A stretch of 64,000 bases of DNA from Lamellibrachia satsuma (Eukaryota > Annelida > Polychaeta > Sabellida > Siboglinidae): contig BSQZ01000005.1 in assembly GCA_033239005.1 (NCBI GenBank), forward strand, positions 1,454,501-1,518,500. The letters are read 5' to 3'. Below are positions 27,301-37,900 of this stretch, in pieces (position 1 is the stretch's first letter; each line of letters begins with the position of its first letter). The notes under the pieces were generated by a model. It was not told where the DNA came from. It searched no databases and saw only the letters and a program-made list of their open reading frames with translations. The translations under genes were made by a program, and so were the position numbers.

Positions 27301-27506
27301 TCGGTCGGTCGGTCGGTCGGTCGGTCGGTCGGTCGGTCGGTCGGTCGGTCGGTGCAGTGTGTATGCACAGAGTGTGAGTGGTGTGTGCGTGCGTGATCGC
27401 ATGTGCGGTGTGCACGTATGTTGGTTAGACTGTGTCGCTCACCTGTCGTATCGCCATGCAGGGCCACGTCGAAAGCGATCCACAGCGCTGTTCTGAAGAC
27501 ATCCAT
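16581..27506 (-). CDS. Cys-rich single-pass membrane protein, four exons, family unknown
   Basis: Exons are 27506-27443, 19551-19413, 18292-18158 and 16845-16581. All junctions are GT-AG (G|GTGAGC, AC|GTAACT, AG|GTAAGA; acceptors CCAG, GCAG, GCAG), phases agree, and the sum is exactly 200 codons plus stop. Residues 1-18 are a weak signal peptide (MDVFRTALWIAFDVALHG). The short ectodomain has six Cys in the order C-x15-C-x7-CC-x7-CC (YYCNSSSAPVCC...FECC). Residues about 70-88 are a membrane span (VWGSVFGIALLVTAVWSCY), and about 110 cytoplasmic residues rich in Ser, Thr and Asn follow. The paired-Cys ectodomain next to one span resembles the general plan of Shisa, WBP1L or VOPP1 adaptors, but I do not recognise the family. 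Introns hold LINEs, dispersed repeats and a TCGG array. The long first intron is inferred from phase and reading sense alone. Confidence 0.7.
17205..17999. repeat. Dispersed repeat sharing blocks with 52055-52990, with terminal hairpin
   Basis: Blocks such as TCTCGCTTATCCGACTCTCG (17232 and 52063), ATGCATTCTTATATGTATAT (17468 and 52831), AACATCACGTG (17792 and 52889) and GGAGCA(C/T)ATTTCTTC occur in the same order in both places, with different spacing. At the end here, TTCCGTAGCC (17976-17985) and GGCTACGGAA (17990-17999) form a perfect 10-bp hairpin with an AAAT loop. It could be a non-autonomous transposon; no transposase is seen. Confidence 0.5.
18690..18830. repeat. Dispersed repeat, second copy at 51410-51545
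   Basis: Shares the pattern 'CATGAAAT(C/T)AAGAT.CTGTGTGTTCAACAAG.GTTT' followed by TTGA.ATTCTT(G/A)ATTGTA with the 51.4 kb copy. Both copies are intronic. The origin is unknown. Confidence 0.55.
19805..19865 (-). mobile_element. SINE/LINE 3' tail fragment
   Basis: Reading the minus strand gives GTAAAGCGCTGTGAG, then GGCTATATAAAAA. This is the common 'AAAGCGCT...GCTATATAAA' type of 3' end seen in tRNA-derived SINEs and their partner LINEs. Confidence 0.5.
20020..20350 (+). mobile_element. LINE ORF2 C-terminal fragment
   Basis: The plus strand encodes RRRGGRPRLRWEDCAKRDLA followed by a Trp/Arg-rich tail with 'ETAVKRDGGWKK', the typical 'GRP..RW.D..K.D' block after the reverse transcriptase in several LINE clades. 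A segment (ETAVK) is tandemly duplicated. Stops are present, so it is a relic. It lies in intron 1 of the Cys-rich gene, antisense to it. Confidence 0.6.
20430..22929. other. Intronic AT-rich stretch of the Cys-rich gene
   Basis: It holds a short (GTGC)n run at 20878-20912 and three copies of the 16-base unit GATATCAGCACGGCTA at 22786-22833. No exon joined in phase was found here. Confidence 0.4.
22930..24060 (-). mobile_element. CR1-type LINE fragment (RT end plus 3' UTR)
   Basis: Minus-strand motifs in order are KAFDKVSH (about 24035), SGVPQGLVLG..FLIYIN (about 23895) and, after an internal loss, VPVYKTIIRLHLEYCTLV...QRRATKLIPQL..L.Y..RL...GL.T.ETRRLRGD (about 23500-23270). These are the catalytic-domain end and the conserved tail of CR1/Jockey-type reverse transcriptases. 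The YADD segment is missing. The 3' end near 22935 (TTGCCATCCAA on the plus strand) reappears at about 54100. Confidence 0.8.
24100..26930 (+). mobile_element. L2/CR1-type LINE, near full ORF2, frameshifted
   Basis: Plus-strand order: an N-terminal segment with DNQFYNNIPTN; APE endonuclease motifs FIHFNAR and ISETW (about 24490-24600), VCGDFNVDL (about 24888) and DNIFANQ; then reverse transcriptase motifs FIDLRKAFDT (about 25755), GIPQGSILGPRLFVLY (about 25921) and FADD (about 26018); then the tail with LIKQLRIL and CGVKLWQSL. At the end ATAAAATTACTGATTGACTG (about 26897) runs into short TGAT repeats, the usual L2/CR1 terminus. Several frameshifts and stops show it is inactive. It lies in intron 1 of the Cys-rich gene. 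Confidence 0.85.
24293..24360. repeat. (GAT)n trinucleotide run inside the LINE
   Basis: About 22 GAT units with one GGT keep the LINE frame open as a poly-Asp stretch before the endonuclease. Confidence 0.95.
27097..27353. repeat. Compound (GTTC)n/(GGTC)n array
   Basis: About 80 bases of GTTC units pass directly into about 168 bases of GGTC units, the same compound seen at 50284-50788. It lies in intron 1 of the Cys-rich gene, about 90 bases from exon 1. Confidence 0.97.
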
Positions 27507-27729
27507 ATCTCGTTGTGTTTCGCCTGCACCGTCGATTCTCACATCTATCTTTTAGCGATCTTCTCTCGCGTTGCTACTGTTGCAGGTGTCACAACAGTGT
27601 TGGAAGATTGACACATAGAGAACTGACGAGCATGTCGACACCGCTGCCGCTTCGCTTGCCAGTGTCTTCCTCCTCAACTATCCACCCTTTGATCTTTCTA
27701 TTGCTCTGCTGTCACGGCCTTTGTCTGTT

Positions 27730-27766
27730 TGAGCGTGAATGAGAGACCGCCTCACATATAAAATGA
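27730..27766 (-). promoter_or_regulatory. Candidate TATA promoter of the Cys-rich membrane protein gene
   Basis: On the minus strand CATTTTATATG (27765-27755) lies about 250 bases upstream of the proposed ATG at 27506, with a GC-richer leader after it. The position suits a core promoter, but the motif is not a perfect TATA box. Confidence 0.3.
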
Positions 27767-28817
27767 CCCGTTCCTCCTTCCACGCTGACTGATAATCGCG
27801 GCTCTAAAGTGGCGCCTGATCCATCGTCTGCTTTGCTCCGCCTATCGGCTCGGAACAATAGGGTAATCGATGAAACCGCCATCACTCGACCCACAAAATA
27901 GCTACGCATGATTGTGTCCGTGACTTCACCTCATGAATGCTCGCATTCGTTGCGTGGAAACGAGATACACTGATCGAGTGCCTCGCTTACAACTATAACG
28001 TTGACTCAAGTAGAAACGAAACATTACGTTCCAGAATGCATAAACGTTCATGGAATGTGAAATCACGAAATCGATGAAGCATGGAACAATTTATTCCGAC
28101 ACCGTCCTTGATTGCCGGTGAGCCCAGTTATGAATGTATTACCCCACGTGGAACCACTGTGTATCAGAGAGACTACATGTGTTGGATGTATACGCTTGTC
28201 TCTGTTTAATAGCTACTCTCCGGCTTGCCTGGCCGATATGCGTGTCACGAAACACTAACTGCTCCCATCCAAAAAGACCGGCTGCACTTGCTCAAGCGGT
28301 GCGCACACACACATCTATTCGATCAAGTAAAATTGGCTAAACGTCACTCGAAAATTAATGTTTCCATTAAGGTGTCATGCTTTGTTGACAAAACTATGAA
28401 AATAAACTGCATCACGATGGAAGACAATTTCCTGATTAATGCACGGTTTTTAAGTGGCTATTAACGAGGAACGTGGACTGAAAATAAAGCAGCCTATAAA
28501 TGGAGATAATATTACAGGGGAAATAACAACTAATTAGTATGCAACTAATTAGTATGCATGTGCGTGCATTCAACCATGTGGCAGTTCATGCTCGCAAGAA
28601 GCCCACCCAATCGAATATTCAGTCGAATTGGTAAATATCCGATATAGGCCATCAGGTTGCTACTTGTATAAGACCTATGGTATGAGCATACACAGTTGCT
28701 AGTGGAATTCGAGTACGTAAGCAGTATTTGATGATGTTTGAGTACACAGTTTGCTTGAGTCAAATAGGTGGAACCTAACGATTCTTAGAACCCATAAAAT
28801 GGCGTTCATAAAAAATA
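27767..28817. other. Intergenic stretch upstream of the Cys-rich gene
   Basis: The first 150 bases are GC-richer and could contain promoter elements. Nothing else was recognised. Confidence 0.35.
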
Positions 28818-29122
28818 TCAACGCGGTTGCTTAGTGATTAAAATGTCGCAATCTCAATCGTGAGGACCCGTTCCTGACGTTCGAAGCCTGTCCAGTTTCG
28901 ACTACGTTACACCAGTTCATTCAGATATATAAATAATTATATTACTTGGTTATAGACTGTGGCATAACAATTATGTGAACGAACAGCTGTCGCGCATTAA
29001 TTGCATCGTTGTTGAATGCTTTCCGGAGAATTAATGTGTGAATAAACATGTCTTCCAGGAAGCGAAGTGTAAGGCGTTTTAGTAGTGTCACGGGCCGGAT
29101 AAAAAGTTATATAAGAGCATGA
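28818..29122 (+). mobile_element. tRNA-derived SINE, copy 2
   Basis: The head GGTTGCTTAGTGATTAAAA resembles a polymerase III A box, and GACGTTCGAAGCC a B box at the expected distance. The body (ATTGCATCGTTGTTGAATGC) and tail (AAGTGTAAGGCGTTTTAGTAG..GGCCGGATAAAAAGTTATATAA) match copies 1 and 3. Confidence 0.7.
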
Positions 29123-29971
29123 TTTTATCTGTATGATGTTATCACTTTGTGGTAAAAAAAACTTCCCATGAAGAACGGGCAGTGTTAACTAGGTGCGTTT
29201 GTAAAAGTAGGCCTATTGATCTGTAAATTATCTGAGAGTTGATGTTTTTAAGAAGCCCACATGCAACCTGTTGGTTGGGGAAAAGGGCATCCACGACGTA
29301 TTCTAATAACACTCAGTCAGTGAATGCACTAGAACGAAATGTGCAGTGAGAATATATTCTATCAGTGAATAGCTATGGATTTGGTCATGTATACAAAATA
29401 ACTGTTATATTCAGGTCAGAATAAACACATCTGAGTTAGAAACGTAGTGTTTGTTACTCTTTGATGTTGAAAATCGTTTATTTTCCCTCTTTGACACATC
29501 TTCAGTAAACGAAGCACAGGTTAGAAAGCGTGGAATGCATGAGCAAACTCAAAGGAAAAACCGGTCATTTACCTTTCTATAATCAAAGCCATTATTACGA
29601 CAACTACAGTTTCAATACATTGTAATAACTGTTGCGTTAAAAAGTGTCTGTTTTAAATTAATTATAAATTACTGGGAGTGTACGAAAAAAACACATTATA
29701 ATTTTGGCGGGTATATGCCCAACTGTTGCGATGTCAATTAAGTACGTGTTTAATAGTTCAATAAATTCTTACTGTTAATATTGTAATGCATTCCGATCTT
29801 GAATGGCACTTCCGGTGCGCGAGGTTGTCTTTATGAATGCGTGACGCGCGTGATTCGTTCTGATTATGTGCAACAACAGCGTCTTTAAAACCGAATATAT
29901 TGGTTGTGACAAATCGTTATAATAACGGCACGATACGTTCATAAAGTCTCTTGACTCGTAATTCTCTTACT
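29123..29971. other. Unassigned AT-rich stretch
   Basis: Nothing recognised. Confidence 0.35.
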
Positions 29972-30500
29972 CGAATGTTCTGTCGGAGTGCTTTCCATGT
30001 GCTGACTGTTGAAATGTTTTGTCGGAGTGCCTTCCATGTGCTGGCTGTTGGAATGTTCTATCGGAGTGCCTTCCTTGTGCTGACTGTTGGAATGTTCTGT
30101 CGGAGTGCCTTCTATGAGCTGAATGTTGGAATGTTCTGTCGGAGTTCCTTCCATGTGCTGACTGTTGGAATGTTCTGTCGTAGTGCCTCTCATGCGGTGA
30201 CTGTTAAAATGTTCTGTCGGAGTGCCTTCCATGTGCTGACTGTTGGAATGTTCTGTCGGAGTGCCTTCCATGTGCTGACTGTTGGAATGTTCTGTCGGAG
30301 TGCCTTCCATGTGCTGACTGTTGGAATGTTCTGTCGGAGTGCCTTCCATGTGCTGACTGTTGGAATGTTCTGTCGGAGTGCCTCTCATGCGCTGACTGTT
30401 GAAATGTTCTCTCGGAGTGCCTTCCATGTGCTGATTATTGGAATGTTCTGTCGGAGTGCCTCTCATGCGCTGACTGTTGAAATGTTCTGTCGGAGTGCCT
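29972..30500. repeat. 39-bp minisatellite, about 13.6 copies, open on both strands
   Basis: The unit is GAATGTTCTGTCGGAGTGCC then TTCCATGTGCTGACTGTTG. Because 39 is a multiple of three, the plus strand stays open as a 13-residue repeat (MFCRSAFHVLTVG) continuing past the array to 30760, and the minus strand as (EGTPTEHSNSQHM). Substitutions are scattered and there are no indels. Whether either frame is expressed is unknown; no flanking exon supports it. Confidence 0.95.
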
Positions 30501-30862
30501 CATTCTTATACATGGCGATCGCTAAATGGAACAAATTATATAATGATTGTAATAAAGCTACAAACAGTGTTGTTGTTCATGATAACAAAGCAAAAACAAT
30601 GTCACTCTCTTCATACTGTGTTCCGTCATCACACATAACGACAGAACATATTGTGAAAATGATAACACGTGGTTGTGGGCTGGCAACACAGCCGGGAATG
30701 AGAGCTCTAGCTCTAAGAATGAGACATTCAGTAGAAAAGGGAGCAATGATTATCGCCTGAATGTTGTACGTAGAAACTATAAGTGTTCGTCTAATTTCAG
30801 CCAGATAATCGCTTTTGACAACCCAGCATCGCCATCGAGGAAGATAATTACAGGAACGTAGG

Positions 30863-32438
<1,576 letters not shown>

Positions 32439-32629
32439 GGTAAACTAAACGTGCTTGTCATATCATACACCACTCAGTCGCGAACATTCCATCACAAACA
32501 CTTCATAAGGTTCAGCAAGTGTTTTATTATATCCGACGTGTTGATATGAATGACACCATTAAGAGCGGCAGTGTTGTGTGGACCTTTTAAGCAAATGGTT
32601 GAAACATACATGTTTCCTTGTTCTCAATG

Positions 32630-32630
<1 letters not shown>

Positions 32631-32689
<59 letters not shown>

Positions 32690-32699
32690 CTTGTTCTCA

Positions 32700-32751
<52 letters not shown>

Positions 32752-32892
32752 GCACGCAGGCACGCACGCACACACACACACACACACACACTTCACACAT
32801 ACATATGTATGTATAAATTAATTATATAGATACAAATATACATAATATATATATATATATATATATCTATCTCATATACTATGATATCTATA

Positions 32893-32965
<73 letters not shown>
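32631..32965. repeat. Cluster of short TA and CA arrays
   Basis: TA runs at about 32631-32686, 32699-32749 and 32881-32965 and a CA run at about 32762-32791. The sequence TTCCTTGTTCTCAATATATA is duplicated around the first two runs. Confidence 0.9.
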
Positions 32966-34290
32966 TATACTATGATAAGTATTTTTGCATAATATAACGA
33001 AAGCGCGTTTGTGCATATTACACTGGTGTCTCGGTGTAGGCGTGCATGGAGTACGTGCGCAAACAGTGTTACTACTGTAAATGTCTCCTTTGCTCTCTCG
33101 ATACGTTACAATGTCAATTAAGCTGCCTAATGTTCTGATCACCGGTACATTTATGCGTGAGTTGTCATTCACACGCCATTTCACATGCACAGTCGTAAGT
33201 AGCATAACAGAGAGCTATGCGCCATTCATCAAATCTTAGTGGCACATAAACAGTGTAATTTATGACCGTTACATATGGCCACGAACGACAATTAAGTACA
33301 CAGCACTTAGTAGCAGTACGTAAGAACCTTTAAGTGGACTTTCTCATGATTAAAACCCGGGATTGCACAAATGCACATGTGCTGAAAATATGTTCTAAAG
33401 TTTCGCTGGACGTAATCCTAACACAGTGCGCAAAATGATCGCAAGGTGAACGTAAAATATTTCGTTTTACGGAAGGAAATAACTTTGCTGCGCGTACAAA
33501 TTTAAAATACGTGATGAAAAACAACGAGCACGCATAGAACACGGTCGTGAGATCGATTATCTCTGTTTTCACACAAACCTTCTCAAATTACGCAAATACA
33601 ACAGCGGTTGTTTGATATACTAACGACGTCGCTACTCGTGTGGGCAGATCACCATCAACGCCATTCACAGCGGATCCTATAAATATATATAATTAGCGCT
33701 TGCACGACCAGTTCAGCTACGGTAGATGTTAATCTGGGACGATACTGTTGTTGTACCTGTGGCCAGGATAAGCGTACGGCGTGTCAGGTTGAAACAGGTT
33801 TAGATCACAGCATTCGTTTGTTTAGTTTGCTCGACTTTGGAGAATTCACAGTACGTTAGTAGATCGTGGGAACTTTAGTAGATCGTGGGAACTCTAGTAG
33901 ATCGTGGGAACTCTTACACTGCGTGTAGTTTCGAGGTACACTTACTGTTTTGTGTACACCGTGCCCGTCTGATAGAATAAAATATGTCTTTGCATATGGA
34001 ATATGAATTAAGTTAGATACGCAGCTAAATAACAACTACCATAACATAAAACCAATGGCAATCGCAATTCGCGGGGACTGGTCATGTGATCTGTGGATAC
34101 GGGTGCTAAAGTTAAGCAATTTACATTAAACTGTTAATTCGACGTTTGTCACTTTACATGTTTTTTAGACACTATACCCTATTTCGGTTATCATCGTTGA
34201 AATATAAAATTTGATCTTCCTTTGAGCATTTCAATGATTTGTACGGCTGTGTTAAACGGTGTGGAATAGAATAATATTAGGACCAGAATA
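32966..34290. other. Unassigned stretch with a TATA-like site and a small repeat
   Basis: CCTATAAATATATATAA at about 33675 is followed 30 bases later by GC-richer sequence, a possible plus-strand promoter with no attached gene. Three copies of a 19-base unit (AGTAGATCGTGGGAACTCT) lie at 33858-33914. No exon was recognised. Confidence 0.35.
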
Positions 34291-34430
<140 letters not shown>

Positions 34431-34943
34431 TAAATAAAGAAATAACCTTACACCCAGATAACAGTCTGGTCGCGGGCTGCAGCGTTAAACACCAACCATA
34501 TACTGAGCGGGTCGCAAAGATCGTGCGGCTGTTTCAGTCGAAGCCGGCTTCATTCGTCATTATACGTGCGCGAACGTGTCCGTGTGCTCTGGCACACGTC
34601 AAGGCTGTAGACCATGCTATTTTGTCATTACATTTCTACTGCACACATTCGTATCTCTAAACTGGTGAATTATCGAACATAATTTTAATATACGTCATAG
34701 ATGTGCCTTGCTTAAGGCAAGTGCCCAGACCGAGTGTTTGTTATTTGTTGTGTCCTTCGTGAGTAGCCCACATGCACGATCCCCACAGCTACGACCCTTC
34801 CGTCTACGAGCATGTTTGAGTTAATCGCCCTATAATGGTGCAGCCCATCGTGGAGGTGTGGGTGCTACCCCCAATGGGAGGTGTGTTCCCCATGTGACAG
34901 GAGCGTGTGCTCCCCGTCAATGGGCGCTGTCCCCATGGCGAAG

Positions 34944-37900
34944 CTATATCGTGTGCAGTACTTGTTCCTCCTCGTCGCTGGACTCTGCGAGCGCGGCCTT
35001 TACGCCGCGGGTAAGCACGATCCAGCGCCGCTGGAACTCCTTCGTCGGCGGCGCTTTCTCGTCCTCCTTCAACTTGTCGAGCTTCTTGTAGAAGTCGTTG
35101 ATGCGGTCGGGGAGTGGGGTATGCCGTCGCCGACGCTGCCGCTGCCGCTTCCGCGACTTGTCCGTCAACAGGGTCTTCATCCAGTCGCCCTCCTCTTCGT
35201 CGTCGTCGTCGTCGCCGTCGGCCCTGCGTCTGTCGCCCCTGCCCCGGCGGCCCCGTGTCTTGTCGCCGCCCATTGTCAGGATGTTCACTCGCCTGCCGCT
35301 CGCGGCCGAGCTGAGCATCGAACCGGGCGTGCGCCGGTTCTCGGTCGCCACCGTGTCGACGGTGTCGCTGTAGTCCGAGAAGCCGGTCCGCCTGCCGCTC
35401 GGGGTGCGGCCGGCTTGGGACGGCGTCTTGGAGAACAAGTCTGAGAAAGTGTCGCCTGCGTCAGCCTTGACGTCGGCGTAGGCATTGCGCTTGCCGAATA
35501 GCCTCATGTAGCTCATCTGCAGCGCTGTCGGCGGCGCACCCCTCTGGATTTCGGTACGGATTTCAGTCCGGTCCGGCTCCTCGTCTGCGAGTTTCATTAT
35601 TGCCAGGTCAGGGTCCGGCTGCGCTTCGGGCGCGGTGTCCGCACCCTGCGTGGTCCACGCTGGCGCCGTCGCTATGTCCCGCGGGATGCCGTTCTCGTCT
35701 GTCTGCGGGCGGGCAGTCGTGGCACGCCGCCGTCCAAGCCAACTACAACGACAAGCAATCGACGTGAACAAAGCGAACGAAAGTCTCCTAGTTCCAAATG
35801 TTGACGCAGAAGTAGTGGGCCTAGTAATAGCATTAGCATGCGACAGCGACAGCGGCAGCGGCAGCGGCAGCATACTAATACTACTAATTTGCATCATCGT
35901 AAATGTGTGTGTGTGTGTGCGTACGTGCGTGCGTGCGTGCGTGCGTGCGTTCGTGCGTGCGTGCGTGCTGATGGGAGTTTCCCTGACTCGATCAGTTGGC
36001 CGTTTAGGTGTATCTTGGTGTCGGTCTTGACGCCAGATCATCAACAAGAAATGTTATAGTAGGTAAATCAGCAACAAGACGCTAGAAATGCTATAGTAGG
36101 TAAATCAGCAACAAGACGCTAGAAATGTTATAGCACGTAAATCAGCAACAAGACGCTAGAAATGTTATAGTACGTAAATCATCAACAAGTCGCTAGAAAT
36201 GCTATAGTACGTAAATCAGCAACAAGACGCTAGAAATGCTATAGCACGTAAATCAGCAACAAGTCGCTAGAAATGTTATAGTACGTAAATCATCAACAAG
36301 TCGCTAGAAATGCTATAGTACGTAAATCAGCAACAAGACGCTAGAAATGCTATAGTACGTAAATCAGCAACAAGACGCTAGAAATGTTATAGTACGTAAA
36401 TCATCAACAAGACGCTAGAAATGCTATAGTACGTAAATCAGCAACAAGACGCTAGAAATGCTATAGTACGTAAATCAGCAACAAGTCGCTAGAAATGCTA
36501 TAGTACGTAAATCAGCAACAAAACGCTAGAAATGTTATAGTACGTAAATCAGCAACAAGACGCTAGAAATGTTATAGTACGTAAATCAGCAACAAGTCGC
36601 TAGAAATGCTATAGTACGTAAATCAGCAACAAGACGCTAGAAATGCTATAGTAGGTAAATCAGCAACAAGACGCTAGAAATGTTATAGTACGTAAATCAG
36701 CAACAAGTCGCTAGAAATGCTATAGTACGTAAATCAGCAACAAGACGCTAGAAATGCTATAGTACGTAAATCATCAACAAGTCGCTAGAAATGCTATAGT
36801 ACGTAAATCATCAACAAGTCGCTAGAAATGTTATAGTACGTAAATCAGCAACAAGACGCTAGAAATGCTATAGTACGTAAATCAGCAACAAGTCGCTAGA
36901 AATGCAGCAGCAGCAGCGTCGGCGGCGGCGGCGGCGGCGGCAGCAGCAGCAGCAGCAATTACCGCGCCAGGCAAACATCTGTGATCAATAATTTTGTTCC
37001 TCGCTGCGGTACCAACTGCGCAGTACCTCGCACCGCGTCGTTGATCTAACGACGTCGCCGGCAATTCACATGAAGCCTTAGTGGTGTTCTCTGGAATCGC
37101 CCCAAATGACATTTATCTTAGCCAACTGCTTTTTTTGTACATGTAGCTACGAGGGACCGCCCGGTTAGTTACTCAGATTCAGATTAATATCAAGAAGCAA
37201 TCTCCTTATATAAAACGATTCATGTCGTATCGTGATTGCATTGCGACCTTTAGGTTCTACGGGGATATTCAGATTGCTTTTAGAAAGTCCAATATTTATT
37301 TGCCGTTCGGAAGCCATTATGTGGTCTATCAGATGCTAAAGAAGTATTCAAATGGGTCGTGCATACCTATTCATTGTTTGCATAATTAAATGCACTGTGG
37401 TAAGACGTCGGCGCCTCAACTGAAAAAGACTAGGGGGTTCAAATAATGTTGCTGACATTTTCAAACCAGAGCATTTCGTTCACTCCACTTTTCTCAGCTA
37501 CATTAATTAGCTATAGGCAGTGGTGGATTTGTGTTAACGAATAGTTTTCGTGCAACAATTGCAACGTTGCTGAATTCCTCACAGAGGAGTGGAGTATTCG
37601 TTCAAGCGAACAGGTCTGCCAGCTCAGATTTGTGTTACGTATACATGTCATCAGACGAGTACACTACAGAATGAACAATCTCAGACAACAATAACTGTCG
37701 TACACCCACAACACCTTAACTGATATGCACGTTTCGGTAAGATAATAAAACTACTTCAATTTTAATAATGTATCAAAACTATTTCATAGTACCTTTTCTA
37801 CTTATCGTTCTTTTAGAATATGTAAAGTGTCTAAGACAAAGACAAAAACAGGAGTAGTGAGCCATCTCGATATCACCGTTGACAAACACAAGAGTCGTCG

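Noticed and set aside
33330..33572. Minus-strand frame with a C..H..C..ETLEH...C zinc-finger-like spacing
   Set aside because: Resembles the tail of some LINE proteins but is short and has no neighbouring RT motif; the 50857-51093 plus-strand frame (CCCCRLVPETENH) is similar and equally unsupported.
34881..35444. Plus-strand 187-codon frame rich in Val, Leu, Ala and Arg
   Set aside because: Shadow of exon 2 of the charged-protein gene, which has splice and phase support on the minus strand.
36037..36904. CRISPR-like regular repeat
   Set aside because: Head-to-tail 37-bp units with no unique spacers, in an animal intron; it is a minisatellite. The same applies to the 39, 44 and 55-bp arrays.
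36882..37112. Poly-Ala frame next to the 37-bp array
   Set aside because: Generated by a CAG/CGG triplet run in an intron; no splice sites join it to the flanking exons.
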